Source of the DNA: Marinobacter excellens HL-55
GTDB lineage: Bacteria; Pseudomonadota; Gammaproteobacteria; Pseudomonadales; Oleiphilaceae
DNA length: 64,000 nt
Assembly: GCA_001314845.1 (NCBI GenBank)
Contig: LJZQ01000004.1
Location: 62,001-126,000, forward strand
Reading direction: 5' to 3'
This document shows positions 53,552 through 63,131 of this stretch, in pieces (within the stretch, counting starts at the first letter, position 1; the number at the start of each line of letters is the position of its first letter). The notes below the pieces were generated by a model that saw nothing but the letters and a program-made list of their open reading frames with translations, did no database searches and was not told the DNA's origin. Both the position numbers and the translations under genes were made by a program.

Positions 53552-54904
53552 ATGACGGCCGACCAGATCAAACACCAGCAAGCCAGTGGTTTTGTATCAC
53601 TGCGATTTGCAGCGCCACTGGAAGGCCACTATCGATTAACCCGCTCCGCCATGATCCGGCAACGGGCACGCGTGGCGTCCGTTGCCGGACTGCTGATCTT
53701 CGTGATCTATGCCATGGTTGACATACTGACGCTGCCGCCCGAGCTGGCCAGAATCACCGCCAGTATCCGCCTGCTGATCAGCTGCCCGATCATTGCCACC
53801 ACGCTCTGGCTGGCCCACCGCGCCAGACCTTCGGATCAAGCCTTCGAGAAGCTTTATACCCTGGCCTACATCGGCGGTGGGCTCAGTGTTATCGCGATTA
53901 TTGTGGTCGCGAGGCTGCAGGCTTACCCCCTGCCCTACGAGGGCATGATTCTGATGCTGATGTTTGGCTACTTTGCCATGGGCCTGCCGTTTCTGGCGGC
54001 GTCTCTGTCTTCCGGGCTTTTGGTCGGTGCCTATCTGATGGCGGAATGGTGGGCGGGCACACCGATGGAGACAACGTTGACCAACGGTTTCTTTTTGATG
54101 ACCGCCAATATCATCGGCATGATCGGTGCCTGGATCAGCGATCACCGTCACCGGGCTCACTTTCTCGACCGCCAGCTACTGGACCTGATGCACCAGGCCG
54201 CCGAAGACGAGAGCCGGCGCAAAACCGAACTGATCACTGCCGCCAGCCATGATTTGCGCCAGCCGTTGAATGCCATCGATGTAACACTGGAGACCCTCAG
54301 GCCAAGCCACGACAGTCAGCAGCAAGCGGCCATGGTTGGCCAATTGAAAGAGACGGTAGTGCACCTGCGCCGTCTGCTGGAGACCGTTTTTGACAGCGCT
54401 CGCCTCAGTGAGGGCATGATCCGGCCAGATATCCAGCCGGTAGGCTTGCACAACATCCTGCAAGATATCCACGACCTGATGGACTGCACACTCGCCAGCC
54501 GGGGCATCCGATTGAGCCTCCCGGAAGACGCCTACCGTCACTGTGTTATGGCCGATCCAAGCCTGCTGTTGCGGGTGTTACAGAATCTTGTTGCCAATGC
54601 CGCCGATCACAGTGGCTGCGACAGCATTCATCTGGCAATCCGGAACCACGGCACTCACCTGCGGCTGCTGATCGAAGATAATGGTCAGGGCTTACCCGCA
54701 GAACTGGAGGACCGGTTATTTCAGCCCTACGTGCGCGGCCGTGGCCCGAGCCATTGCCCCGGCCTCGGGCTTGGCCTCACCATCGTGCGGGAATTCACCA
54801 GCCTGATGCACGGGCGTTGTGGGGTTGAGCCACATCCAAAAAGGGGATCGGTATTCTGGGTCGATCTGCCGTCTACAGCCAACCCAGACGCCGGGCCTTG
54901 TTAA
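53552..54904 (+). CDS. membrane sensor histidine kinase
   Basis: 450 residues. About six helices (residues 42-195), then HisKA with phospho-acceptor His233 in AASHDLRQPLNAID and a HATPase domain (LQNLVANAADHS, then IEDNGQGL, GLGLGLTIVREF). The DLRQPLNA wording is that of kinases that work with LuxR-type partners. No periplasmic sensing domain is obvious. The 3' end overlaps the convergent response regulator gene by 32 bases. Its signal and the regulon are unknown; the lipase genes lie directly upstream. Confidence 0.9.
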   Translation: MTADQIKHQQASGFVSLRFAAPLEGHYRLTRSAMIRQRARVASVAGLLIFVIYAMVDILTLPPELARITASIRLLISCPIIATTLWLAHRARPSDQAFEKLYTLAYIGGGLSVIAIIVVARLQAYPLPYEGMILMLMFGYFAMGLPFLAASLSSGLLVGAYLMAEWWAGTPMETTLTNGFFLMTANIIGMIGAWISDHRHRAHFLDRQLLDLMHQAAEDESRRKTELITAASHDLRQPLNAIDVTLETLRPSHDSQQQAAMVGQLKETVVHLRRLLETVFDSARLSEGMIRPDIQPVGLHNILQDIHDLMDCTLASRGIRLSLPEDAYRHCVMADPSLLLRVLQNLVANAADHSGCDSIHLAIRNHGTHLRLLIEDNGQGLPAELEDRLFQPYVRGRGPSHCPGLGLGLTIVREFTSLMHGRCGVEPHPKRGSVFWVDLPSTANPDAGPC

Positions 54905-55532
54905 CGCACTCGGTCCGGTTATGCACTCCAAGCTGTGAAAAGATGGCCTTCAGGTGGGTTTTGACGGTGTGTTCGGTCAGATCCAGGCTCTGGCAAATAC
55001 GCTTGTTGGGAAACCCCTGAGCCAGCAGAGACAGGACCTCGAGCTGCCTCGGAGTCAATGGCACCTCGGCATTCAATGGCGCAACACCGCCCGGAAAATA
55101 GCCCTGCCCCTGACTGATAGCCCGCATCATACGAACCAGCGAGGCGCGGCTGGCCGATTTAGCCAGAAAACCGCTGGCACCCGCCGCACGAGCCGCCCGG
55201 ACGGTACATTCGTCGTCACTGCTGGAAATGATCACGACCGGCGGCAGTTGGTCATGAACGGACATTCGAGCGAACAGAGACAAGCCCGCCTCGCCACCTA
55301 AAGCAAGGTCCAGTAACACCAGATCGAACTCCCGGCGATGCACCAGGCAGTCGGTCGCGGCTTCAACCGAAGACACGATAACCACCGACTCCGCCAACCC
55401 CTCTTGCTGAACCAGTCCCGACAGTCCTTGGGCAAACAGGACATGGTCGTCCACCAACAAGATCTGCTTGAAAGGCAGGCCAGTCGATGGGGCTTCAGGC
55501 AATGCGCCATGCTCAGGCATTGTCACTATCAT
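54873..55532 (-). CDS. LuxR/NarL-type response regulator
   Basis: 219 residues. Receiver domain from about residue 22 (ILLVDDHVLFAQGL) with the phosphorylation site Asp75 in LVLLDLALGG, conserved SSS and lysine in FLAKSASRAS; C-terminal helix-turn-helix LTPRQLEVLSLLAQGFPNKRICQSLDLTEHTVKTHLKAIF. It is the likely partner of the overlapping convergent kinase. It is divergent from the PstS-OmpA gene. Confidence 0.92.
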   Translation of the reverse strand: MIVTMPEHGALPEAPSTGLPFKQILLVDDHVLFAQGLSGLVQQEGLAESVVIVSSVEAATDCLVHRREFDLVLLDLALGGEAGLSLFARMSVHDQLPPVVIISSSDDECTVRAARAAGASGFLAKSASRASLVRMMRAISQGQGYFPGGVAPLNAEVPLTPRQLEVLSLLAQGFPNKRICQSLDLTEHTVKTHLKAIFSQLGVHNRTECVNKARRLGWL

Positions 55533-55739
55533 TATCGGATTCCCGCGCTGTTTATTTTTGTTACTGCGGATACGCCACTATCAGCCAGACAGACCAGCCA
55601 CTCAGAGGCCTGCTTAACATTTTATGACAAAAAAGGCCGATAATAGTGCCAGAAATCCAGCAGGTTGAAACCAAACCGTCATATTTCTGAAGCATCCTTC
55701 CCCAGTCCAACCATCTGTTATCCCGAAGGTTTTCAGAAA

Positions 55740-57056
55740 ATGACACAGCCAGCACGGAAAATCCTCAAGCACTGCCTGTCACTTGTTGCCCTGACGGTGC
55801 TGTCACAGGCGTCGGCCCATGAACTGGAGATACACGGCTCCAATACCGTGGGCGCCACGCTCGCACCGATGCTGGTAACCGGATACCTGCAGCAGATGGG
55901 TGATGGCGAGGTGCGCAGTCGTCCAACCGGAGAAGAGAACGAACAGGTGCTGAGCACCACGGCAAAAGGCCAGAGCCTGAGCGTATTGGTTGCCGCTCAC
56001 GGATCCAGTACCGGTTTCCGGACGCTCGCCAGTGGCCAGGCCGGCATCTGGGCTTCGTCCAGACCGGTGAAAGGCGATGAAGCCGAGCAGGTGCAAGCGC
56101 AGGCAGATCTCACCGGACTACAGAGCGAACACGTCATCGCGATTGACGGCCTGGCGATTCTGGTACACCCGTCCAACCCCGTCAGCGAACTGAGCATTGA
56201 TACCCTGGGCCAGATTTTTGCGGGACAGATCCGCAACTGGTCCGAATTGGGCGGAACCGATCGGCCGATCAACCTGTATGCCCGAGACGATCGCTCCGGC
56301 ACCTGGGACACGTTCAAATCTCTGGTGCTCGGCAAATCCTACCGTCTGGATAGCTCAGCTCAACGCTACGAATCCAACGATCAGTTGTCAGACGACGTAT
56401 CCAGTGATCCCGGCGGCATTGGTTTCTCCGGCCTGGCCTCGGTACGTTCCAGCAAACTCCTGGCGGTCTCTGAGGGCGATGCACCGGCGTTACGACCCAA
56501 TCAGCTAACCGTTGCCAGCGAAGACTATCCGTTGTCTCGACGCCTGTTCATGTACACCATGGGCAGCCGCACACCGGCGATCGCCAGCGAGCTCATCGAA
56601 TTCGCGCTCGGCTCCGATGGCCAGGCCCTGGTGGCTGAGTCTGGCTTCATCTCCCAGAACCCCATAGCCGTGAAGCCGGAGTTCGAGGCCTCTGTGCCAA
56701 AAACCTTCCGCCGCCTGACAGAGAATTATCTCAGATTGACCGTCAATTTCCGGTTTTCCGAGGGCCGCACTCAGTTGGACAACAAGGCTCACAGGGATCT
56801 GCGCCGGATCAAGCACTATCTTGAGCAGCAGGGACGATCCGCAGATGAACTGCTTCTGATTGGCTTTGCCGATACCCAGAGCCACGAACTGCGGGCCCAG
56901 ATGATTTCGGAACTGCGAGCGCTGTCTGTCCGCCGGGCTCTGAATGACGCGGGAATCCCCCGTGTTGCCTACACCGGCTATGGTCATTACATGCCCGTGG
57001 GTGGCACCGGCAATCAGCGCAATGGCCGGGTGGAAGTCTGGATCAAGGAGCGCTAG
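55740..57056 (+). CDS. PstS-like phosphate-binding protein fused to OmpA C-terminal domain
   Basis: 438 residues. Signal peptide to about residue 26 (LVALTVLSQASA). Residues about 27-290 are a PstS-type binding fold (LEIHGSNTVGATLAPMLV, LAILVHPSNP, DRSGTWDTFKSL, SSDPGGIGFSGLAS). Residues 320-438 are an OmpA/MotB peptidoglycan-binding domain (NFRFSEGRTQLDNKAHRDLRRI, LIGFADTQS, RNGRVEVWI). No PstCAB genes follow, so it probably senses or scavenges phosphate or another oxyanion while tethered to the cell wall. ATG at 55740 has GAAGG upstream. Confidence 0.85.
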   Translation: MTQPARKILKHCLSLVALTVLSQASAHELEIHGSNTVGATLAPMLVTGYLQQMGDGEVRSRPTGEENEQVLSTTAKGQSLSVLVAAHGSSTGFRTLASGQAGIWASSRPVKGDEAEQVQAQADLTGLQSEHVIAIDGLAILVHPSNPVSELSIDTLGQIFAGQIRNWSELGGTDRPINLYARDDRSGTWDTFKSLVLGKSYRLDSSAQRYESNDQLSDDVSSDPGGIGFSGLASVRSSKLLAVSEGDAPALRPNQLTVASEDYPLSRRLFMYTMGSRTPAIASELIEFALGSDGQALVAESGFISQNPIAVKPEFEASVPKTFRRLTENYLRLTVNFRFSEGRTQLDNKAHRDLRRIKHYLEQQGRSADELLLIGFADTQSHELRAQMISELRALSVRRALNDAGIPRVAYTGYGHYMPVGGTGNQRNGRVEVWIKER

Positions 57057-57185
57057 CCACCAGAACTCCGGGGATTGCCCACCGTCCGCCCATAACCTTC
57101 GGCAATCCCCTATCCGTGCCCGTATCACAAGGCTGTTGGGGTTACCTATACTGCCGGTATCATCCCCCAACAACAGACCGGGACA

Positions 57186-58481
57186 ATGGACATCAAAAAC
57201 GACCACCGTTACGCGATCAACCTGAACGTACGGGGCATCCAGCCCTCCGCCACCCTTCGCATCAACGAGCTGAGCAACCAGTTGCGGGCCGAAGGCAAGG
57301 ACATTATCAAGCTGGGCCTTGGCCAGTCACCGTTCCCGGTGCCCGAGCGGGTGGTCGACGCACTGAAAGTACACGCGCACGAGAAAGACTACCTGCCGGT
57401 CAAAGGTCTGAAAGGCCTGCGCGAGGCCATCGCCGGCTACATCAACCGCAATGAGCGCATGCGCTGCACCTGGGAAGACGTACTGATCGGCCCGGGTTCC
57501 AAAGAGCTGCTTTTTATTCTGCAGCTGGCTTACTATGGTGATTTACTGATTCCACGCCCGAGCTGGGTGTCTTACGCGCCCCAGGCCCGCATCATCGGCC
57601 GCTCGGTACACTGGCTGCCCACCCACGCTGAAAACAACTGGCAACTAACCGCAGAAGAGCTCGACATCGTCTGCCGTGACGACCCCTCGCGTCCGCGCAT
57701 TCTGATTCTCAACTATCCGTCCAACCCGACCGGCTGCACTTATACCGATGACCAACTGCTGGCCATTGCCAACGTGGCCCGTAAATACAAGATCATTCTG
57801 TTGTCCGATGAGATCTACGGTGAGGTTCACTTTGAAGGCCGGCAAAAGTCCATCGCCCGTTACTACCCGGAAGGCACCATCATCAGCACCGGCATGAGTA
57901 AATGGCTCGGTGCCGGCGGCTGGCGCCTCGGTACATTCATCTTCCCGCCGGAATTGCGTCCCCTGCAAGACGCCATGGCGATCATCGCCAGCGAGACCTT
58001 CACCTCCACCGCCGCCCCCATTCAGCATGCGGCCATCACCGCCTTCAATGGTGGTGAAGACATCGACGAGTATCTGGCCCAGTCCCGCCGGGTGCTCAAG
58101 GTCGTCGGCGAGTACATGTATCGTCGCCTGAGCGACATGGGCGCGGTGGTGCAGAAGCCGGAAGGTGCTTTCTATCTGTTCCCGGATTTCTCCAGCTTTC
58201 AGAGCCAGCTGGCCCGCAAAGACATCAAAACGTCCCAGGCGTTTTGCACCGCACTGCTGGAAGACACCGGCGTGGCCATTTTGCCCTCCAGCGATTTCGG
58301 CTTTGTACCGGATCACATGGGCGCACGACTCGCGTTTGTCGACTTCGATGGCACTCAGGCGCTGGCCCTGGCCGGTGGCGATTACGCCAATCAGGATCTG
58401 GGTGACGACTTTGTCAAACAGGCCTGCCCACGCCTGATGGTGGCGATGGACAAGATGGAGGCGTGGCTGAAGAGCCTGTAA
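57186..58481 (+). CDS. class I/II PLP-dependent aminotransferase
   Basis: 431 residues. The PLP lysine is in STGMSKWLGAGGWRLG; NYPSNPTGCTYTDDQL and the aspartate-tyrosine element LSDEIYGEV are conserved. The N-terminal LRINELSNQLRAEGKDIIKLGLGQSPF fits aspartate-like aminotransferases. Donor and acceptor cannot be fixed. It has a short gap to the inositol phosphatase-like gene on the same strand. Confidence 0.9.
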   Translation: MDIKNDHRYAINLNVRGIQPSATLRINELSNQLRAEGKDIIKLGLGQSPFPVPERVVDALKVHAHEKDYLPVKGLKGLREAIAGYINRNERMRCTWEDVLIGPGSKELLFILQLAYYGDLLIPRPSWVSYAPQARIIGRSVHWLPTHAENNWQLTAEELDIVCRDDPSRPRILILNYPSNPTGCTYTDDQLLAIANVARKYKIILLSDEIYGEVHFEGRQKSIARYYPEGTIISTGMSKWLGAGGWRLGTFIFPPELRPLQDAMAIIASETFTSTAAPIQHAAITAFNGGEDIDEYLAQSRRVLKVVGEYMYRRLSDMGAVVQKPEGAFYLFPDFSSFQSQLARKDIKTSQAFCTALLEDTGVAILPSSDFGFVPDHMGARLAFVDFDGTQALALAGGDYANQDLGDDFVKQACPRLMVAMDKMEAWLKSL

Positions 58482-58531
58482 CCACACCGTGGTAGACTGG
58501 CACCCTCACGTATTGAACAACCGGGGGTGTC

Positions 58532-59377
58532 ATGTCTGATTCTGTTTCGCTGAAGGAAATCACCGACTTTGCCGAAGCACTGGCTAAAGAAGCCGGCGAG
58601 CTGATCCACCATGAGCGGGACCAGAACACCCTGCGCACCGACTACAAGGACCAGACCGAGCTGGTCACCCATGCCGATGTGATGGCCGATGAATTCATCA
58701 CCGGTGCCATCCGCGCACGCTTCCCGAATCACCGCATTCTGTCTGAAGAAACCATGCCGGACCTGTCTCAAGCAGAGTCGCTGGACACCCCGCTGTGGAT
58801 CATCGACCCGATCGACGGCACGGTCAATTACGCCTACGGCCACCCACAGGTCGCGGTGTCCATCGCCTACGCCGAAAAGGGTCAAGTACAGGCGGGCGTG
58901 GTGCATGCACCCTTCCCGGGCGAAACCTTCCGGGCCACCAAGGGCGAAGGCTCCACGCTCAACGGCATGCCCATCAACCACAGTGGCGCCACTGCCCCCC
59001 GGCAGTCCCTTTTCGCCACCGGCTTTCCGTACACCAAGGACAATCTGCAGCCGCTGATCAGCCGCCTGGATGCCATGATTCACCAGTGCCGCGACCTGCG
59101 CCGTATCGGCTCCGCAGCGCTAGACATCTGCTGGGTGGCCTGTGGCCGACTGGATATCTACTACGAGAACGTCAGCCCATGGGACTTCGCGGCGGCCCGT
59201 CTGATTGCCTGGGAAGCCGGCGCCACGGTGGGTCACTTCGGTGAGGTGCCGGAAGGCTATCCGGCCGACCTCTGGGGACGGGATATACTGATTTCTGCAC
59301 CGGCGGTGTGGGAACCGGTTCGGTCTATCCTGCGGTCAGCCTCCGGCTACGACCTGGGCTCGGCACCCAGCTTTTGA
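58532..59377 (+). CDS. inositol monophosphatase family phosphatase
   Basis: 281 residues. Metal site DPIDGTVNYAYGHPQ and the second region WDFAAARLIAWEAGATVG match the family, along with ILSEETMPDL. Substrates of the family include inositol phosphate, fructose-1,6-bisphosphate and PAP; this member is not SuhB-like enough to name. Normal length. It converges on slmA. Confidence 0.85.
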   Translation: MSDSVSLKEITDFAEALAKEAGELIHHERDQNTLRTDYKDQTELVTHADVMADEFITGAIRARFPNHRILSEETMPDLSQAESLDTPLWIIDPIDGTVNYAYGHPQVAVSIAYAEKGQVQAGVVHAPFPGETFRATKGEGSTLNGMPINHSGATAPRQSLFATGFPYTKDNLQPLISRLDAMIHQCRDLRRIGSAALDICWVACGRLDIYYENVSPWDFAAARLIAWEAGATVGHFGEVPEGYPADLWGRDILISAPAVWEPVRSILRSASGYDLGSAPSF

Positions 59378-59402
59378 AGTTTGGAAGGCTGAACACCCAA
59401 GT

Positions 59403-59990
59403 TCAGCCCCAGACCGACTCTGAAACCAGCGCCCAGGCCTCATCGAAATCGGCCGAGGGCAAGCGGGAAAACGACGACCGCACAAAGCGCTGAATGCGGC
59501 CTTCGAGGAGGACCATGACGAAGTCGGCGCTACGGGCCGCACTGGTGCGGGGCCGCAGGTTCTGACGGATTTCGCCTTCTTTCAGAGCCTGCCGGAACTG
59601 GGTTTCCAGGCGTTCGAAGAACTGCGAGGCGCGCTTGCGCAGCGACTCGTCTTCGCCCATCAGGGCATCGCCGGTCAGCACACAGCACAGACCCGGATTG
59701 CGTTCAGCGAACACCAGCACCAGATGCACTAGCTGCTGCAAACGCACCCGCACATCTCCCTGCTCCTGCAAGATCACCTGGCAACGGGAAAACACTGCCT
59801 CTTCGGCGAACTCGATGAGCGCTTCGAACATCTTCCGCTTGCTGGGAAAGTGCCGGTACAGCGCGGCTTCGGTCACGCCCACGGTTTTGGCCAGGCCCGC
59901 CGTGGTAATGCGGGCGCCCGGATCGTTTTGCAGCAATTCAACAAGGGCCTGCAGGATGCTCTCCCGCCGGCTGGGTTTCTGGTTGGTCAT
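59403..59990 (-). CDS. slmA: nucleoid occlusion factor SlmA
   Basis: TetR-fold protein of 195 residues that binds chromosomal SBS sites and blocks FtsZ assembly over the nucleoid. The helix-turn-helix ITTAGLAKTVGVTEAALYRHFPSKRKMFEALIEF is nearly as in E. coli SlmA, as are FAERNPGL and the tail RFVRSSFSRLPSADFDEAW. It lies in the conserved gene neighbourhood downstream of thiG. Confidence 0.92.
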   Translation of the reverse strand: MTNQKPSRRESILQALVELLQNDPGARITTAGLAKTVGVTEAALYRHFPSKRKMFEALIEFAEEAVFSRCQVILQEQGDVRVRLQQLVHLVLVFAERNPGLCCVLTGDALMGEDESLRKRASQFFERLETQFRQALKEGEIRQNLRPRTSAARSADFVMVLLEGRIQRFVRSSFSRLPSADFDEAWALVSESVWG

Positions 59991-60029
59991 AACAGGACTA
60001 CAGCGCTCTGGTTTTTGATTCTTCTGTAT

Positions 60030-60839
60030 TCAGAAAAACGTGCCGTCGATGGGCGACGACGCACTGGCGTACAGCTTCTTCGGCATACGTCCAGCAAGAT
60101 AGGCCTCACGGCCGGCTTCAATAGCCAGACGCATGGCATTGGCCATTCTGATCGGGTCTTTGGCCTGGGCAATGGCGGTGTTCATCAGTACGCCGTCGCA
60201 GCCCAGCTCCATGGCGATGGTGGCGTCAGACGCGGTGCCCACGCCGGCATCCACCAACACCGGCACCTTGGCGTTCTCAACAATCAAACGGATGTTGTAA
60301 CGGTTCTGGATGCCCAAGCCGGAGCCAATAGGCGCCCCCAGCGGCATGATTGCCACGCAGCCCATTTCTTCCAGGCGCATGGCCAGCAGCGGGTCATCGG
60401 AGCAATACACCATCACCTTGAAACCGTCTTTGATCAACTCTTCTGCGGCGGTCAGGGTTTCTGGCATGTTCGGGTACAGAGTTTTGTGTTCACCCAACAC
60501 TTCCAGTTTGACCAGATCATGGCCATCCAACAGCTCTCTAGCAAGCTTACAGGTGCGCACCGCATCTTTGGCGGTATAGCAGCCGGCGGTGTTGGGCAGG
60601 ATGGTATAGGTTTTCGGAGAAATCACATCCAGCAGGTTCGGTTCGTCCGGGTTCTGGCCCAGATTGGTCCGGCGCACGGCCACGGTGACGATTTCGGCGC
60701 CACTGGCTTCGATGGCGTGACCGGTTTCCATCAAGTCGTGATACTTACCGGTGCCCACCAACAGGCGGGACTGGTAGATCCGGCCTGCGATTTCCAGAGG
60801 TTTGTCTTCGGGGAGCTGGATGTGCGGTGTGTCTGTCAT
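60030..60839 (-). CDS. thiG: thiazole synthase ThiG
   Basis: TIM-barrel enzyme of 269 residues that makes the thiazole phosphate of thiamine from DXP, dehydroglycine and ThiS thiocarboxylate. The Schiff-base lysine is in [33 protein letters not shown] and [20 protein letters not shown] are family motifs. thiS lies 62 bases upstream on the same strand. Confidence 0.95.
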   Translation of the reverse strand: MTDTPHIQLPEDKPLEIAGRIYQSRLLVGTGKYHDLMETGHAIEASGAEIVTVAVRRTNLGQNPDEPNLLDVISPKTYTILPNTAGCYTAKDAVRTCKLARELLDGHDLVKLEVLGEHKTLYPNMPETLTAAEELIKDGFKVMVYCSDDPLLAMRLEEMGCVAIMPLGAPIGSGLGIQNRYNIRLIVENAKVPVLVDAGVGTASDATIAMELGCDGVLMNTAIAQAKDPIRMANAMRLAIEAGREAYLAGRMPKKLYASASSPIDGTFF

Positions 60840-60901
60840 AACCTACCTGCGTTCAGTGAAAAGAGGGTTGCGTTCGCGGTGCAATCAAAAGGAACGCTTA
60901 A

Positions 60902-61102
60902 TCAACCGCCGCCAATGGCATGAACCACTTCTACCCGGTCGCCTTCGTTCAGAGCAAACTCGGGATGCTGGCTACGGGGCACAATGTCTTCGTTAACCTC
61001 GACTGCCAACCGTTTTCCGGTCAGCGTGAGGCGCTCAATCAGCACTGCGATGGTAGCTCCCTCAGGAAGTTCCATGCCTTCACCATTTACCTGAACCAGC
61101 AT
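60902..61102 (-). CDS. thiS: sulfur carrier protein ThiS
   Basis: Ubiquitin-like protein of 66 residues, ending in the required Gly-Gly (HAIGGG), which is thiocarboxylated. MLVQVNGEGMELPEGATIAVLIERL is the family start. GGAGGTGATCC lies upstream of the ATG at 61102, a strong ribosome-binding site that excludes the longer in-frame start. It lies just before thiG. Confidence 0.92.
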   Translation of the reverse strand: MLVQVNGEGMELPEGATIAVLIERLTLTGKRLAVEVNEDIVPRSQHPEFALNEGDRVEVVHAIGGG

Positions 61103-61119
61103 GATCCGGATCACCTCCG

Positions 61120-61494
61120 TTATTTTTTCAGGGCCGCTGCCGCCAGCAGAGCCCAGCCAATCATGAAACAGACACCACCGACTGGCGTCACCGGCCCGAG
61201 CCAACGGGCACCAGACAACACCAGCAGGTACAGACTGCCACTGAATAACACAATACCCACCAGCCAGAAGCCGCAGGCCATCACCAATAACCGGCGCGAC
61301 AGGCCCAGAGCCGGCATCAGGCTGGCGGCGACCAGTATCAAGGCGTGGTACATCTGATAGCTGACGGCAGTCTGGAACACCTCCAGACCCCGCTCGCTGA
61401 CCACCTGGCGTAAGCCGTGGGCTCCGAAAGCACCGGCCATGACCGCCAGCAAGCCCGCGAATGCACCAACCGCGAGTGCCCAGCGAATCGCCAT
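61120..61494 (-). CDS. DUF423 membrane protein
   Basis: 124 residues with four helices. MAGAFGAHGLRQVV and FQTAVSYQMYHALILV, then FSGSLYLLVLSGARWLGPVTPVGGVCFMIGWALL are the DUF423 signature. Function unknown. ATG 61494 chosen over GTG 61518 because the latter sits inside apaH. It lies between apaH and thiS, all on the same strand. Confidence 0.88.
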   Translation of the reverse strand: MAIRWALAVGAFAGLLAVMAGAFGAHGLRQVVSERGLEVFQTAVSYQMYHALILVAASLMPALGLSRRLLVMACGFWLVGIVLFSGSLYLLVLSGARWLGPVTPVGGVCFMIGWALLAAAALKK

Positions 61495-61504
61495 TACCGG
61501 GGGA

Positions 61505-62308
61505 TTAACTGCAGTCACAGTGAATCAGCTCTCCGCTATCCAGGTTCATCAGAGTCAAAGCGCCACCCCAGACGCAGCCGGTGTCCAGGCCGATAAAACT
61601 CTCACTGCCGGTATGACCCTCCAGTGCCGCCCAGTGGCCAAAGATGACCTTTACGTCGTCCGTTCGGGGATAGGTAAACCAGGGCGCGAAACCCGCCGGC
61701 GCGTTGTCTGCGGATTCTTTGGTGGTCAGCTCCAGGCTGCCGTCTTCCGCGATAAAGCGCATACGGGTAAAGTAATTGGTAATCACCCGCCAACGGTCCA
61801 TGCCGGTGAGGGTATCACACCAGCGCTCGGGCTGATTGCCATACATCTGGCTGAAGTATTCCTGCGCATGGCCACCACGGATCACCGCCTCCACTTCCCG
61901 GGCGCAGGCGATCGCCTGATCTACGCTCCAGATATGCGGCAGTCCGGCATGGGCCATCACCAGATTGCGAGTCTCGTCCCGAACGCACAGGTATTGCTGA
62001 CGCAGCCACTGAATCAATCGGTCGTGGTCCGGCGCCTCCAGAATGTCGTGCAAGGTGTCTTTCTTTTTAGGGCTGTGACCACCCAGCGCGACCGCCAACA
62101 GGTGCAGATCGTGATTACCCAGAACCACCACCGCGGCGCTACCCAGACTTTCGATGTAACGCAGAGTCGCCAGTGAGGACGGGCCACGGTTAATCAGATC
62201 GCCCGCCACCCAGAGCCGATCCCGGGACGGTGAAAAGTCCACCTTGGCCAGCACGTCCTGCAAGCGTTCATAACACCCCTGAATATCGCCGATGGCGTAG
62301 TCAGTCAT
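61505..62308 (-). CDS. apaH: symmetrical diadenosine tetraphosphatase ApaH
   Basis: 267 residues. Metallophosphatase motifs [19 protein letters not shown] and [11 protein letters not shown]. Hydrolyses Ap4A to two ADP and removes Np4 caps from RNA. It overlaps rsmA by eight bases (ATGACTGA). apaG, which normally lies between rsmA and apaH in Gammaproteobacteria, is absent. Confidence 0.95.
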   Translation of the reverse strand: MTDYAIGDIQGCYERLQDVLAKVDFSPSRDRLWVAGDLINRGPSSLATLRYIESLGSAAVVVLGNHDLHLLAVALGGHSPKKKDTLHDILEAPDHDRLIQWLRQQYLCVRDETRNLVMAHAGLPHIWSVDQAIACAREVEAVIRGGHAQEYFSQMYGNQPERWCDTLTGMDRWRVITNYFTRMRFIAEDGSLELTTKESADNAPAGFAPWFTYPRTDDVKVIFGHWAALEGHTGSESFIGLDTGCVWGGALTLMNLDSGELIHCDCS

Positions 62309-63131
62309 TACTTACCTCGTCAGCTCCGGTATGCGCCGCACCAGCATCGACCAGCAAATCTGCAATCTGTACGTAATCGGCCAGGCTCAGATTCTCCGGG
62401 CGTAATCCATCGTTGATTCCCAGAGACTGCAGCTGCTCGACGGTCACCAGCGTCGCCAGAGCCTTGCGCAGGGTTTTACGACGAGCGTTGAACGCGGTAC
62501 GCACCACCGCCTGCAGGGTTTTCAGGTCTTTGGCCGGATGAGGCAGTTCTTTGTGAGGAACCAGCCGGACAATGGCGGAGTCGACTTTCGGGGCCGGCCG
62601 GAACGCGCCCGGGCCTACCTCGAACAGAGGCTGCACCTTGCAGAAATACTGAGTCATGATGCCCAGGCGACCGTAGTTGTTGTCACCCGGTGTGGCCGAC
62701 ATTCGCTGCACCACTTCTTTTTGCAACATAAAGTGCATGTCTTGCACCACACCGGACTGCGCCAGCAGATGGAAGATCAACGGTGTTGAGATGTTATAGG
62801 GCAGATTGCCAATGATGCGCAGGGGGCGGTCCGTGACCAACTGGCTGAAATCGAAGCTGAGTGCGTCGGCCTCATGAATCCGGAACTCCGGATAATTGAA
62901 GAACTTGGTGCGCAACACCGGAATCAGGTCCCGATCCAGCTCCACCACTTGCAAGCGCGGGTTCACCGCCAGAATTTCTTCGGTGATGGCGCCCAGGCCA
63001 GGACCAATTTCAACCATCGAATCGTCAGGCTTGGGACCAATCGAACGGACGATCCGTTCGATCACACCCGGATCGTGCAGAAAATTCTGGCCGAAGCGTT
63101 TGCGCGCCTTGTGGCCGTGCTGGTTACTCAT
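62301..63131 (-). CDS. rsmA: 16S rRNA adenine dimethyltransferase RsmA (KsgA)
   Basis: 276 residues. Motifs [29 protein letters not shown] and [15 protein letters not shown]. Dimethylates A1518 and A1519 of 16S rRNA during small-subunit assembly. It overlaps pdxA by four bases (ATGA). Confidence 0.95.
   Translation of the reverse strand: MSNQHGHKARKRFGQNFLHDPGVIERIVRSIGPKPDDSMVEIGPGLGAITEEILAVNPRLQVVELDRDLIPVLRTKFFNYPEFRIHEADALSFDFSQLVTDRPLRIIGNLPYNISTPLIFHLLAQSGVVQDMHFMLQKEVVQRMSATPGDNNYGRLGIMTQYFCKVQPLFEVGPGAFRPAPKVDSAIVRLVPHKELPHPAKDLKTLQAVVRTAFNARRKTLRKALATLVTVEQLQSLGINDGLRPENLSLADYVQIADLLVDAGAAHTGADEVSND

Noticed and set aside
55600-55640. TAACATTTTATGACA resembling a Pho box before the PstS-OmpA gene
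   Set aside because: Half-repeat matches are poor and the orientation points toward the response regulator, so it was not called.
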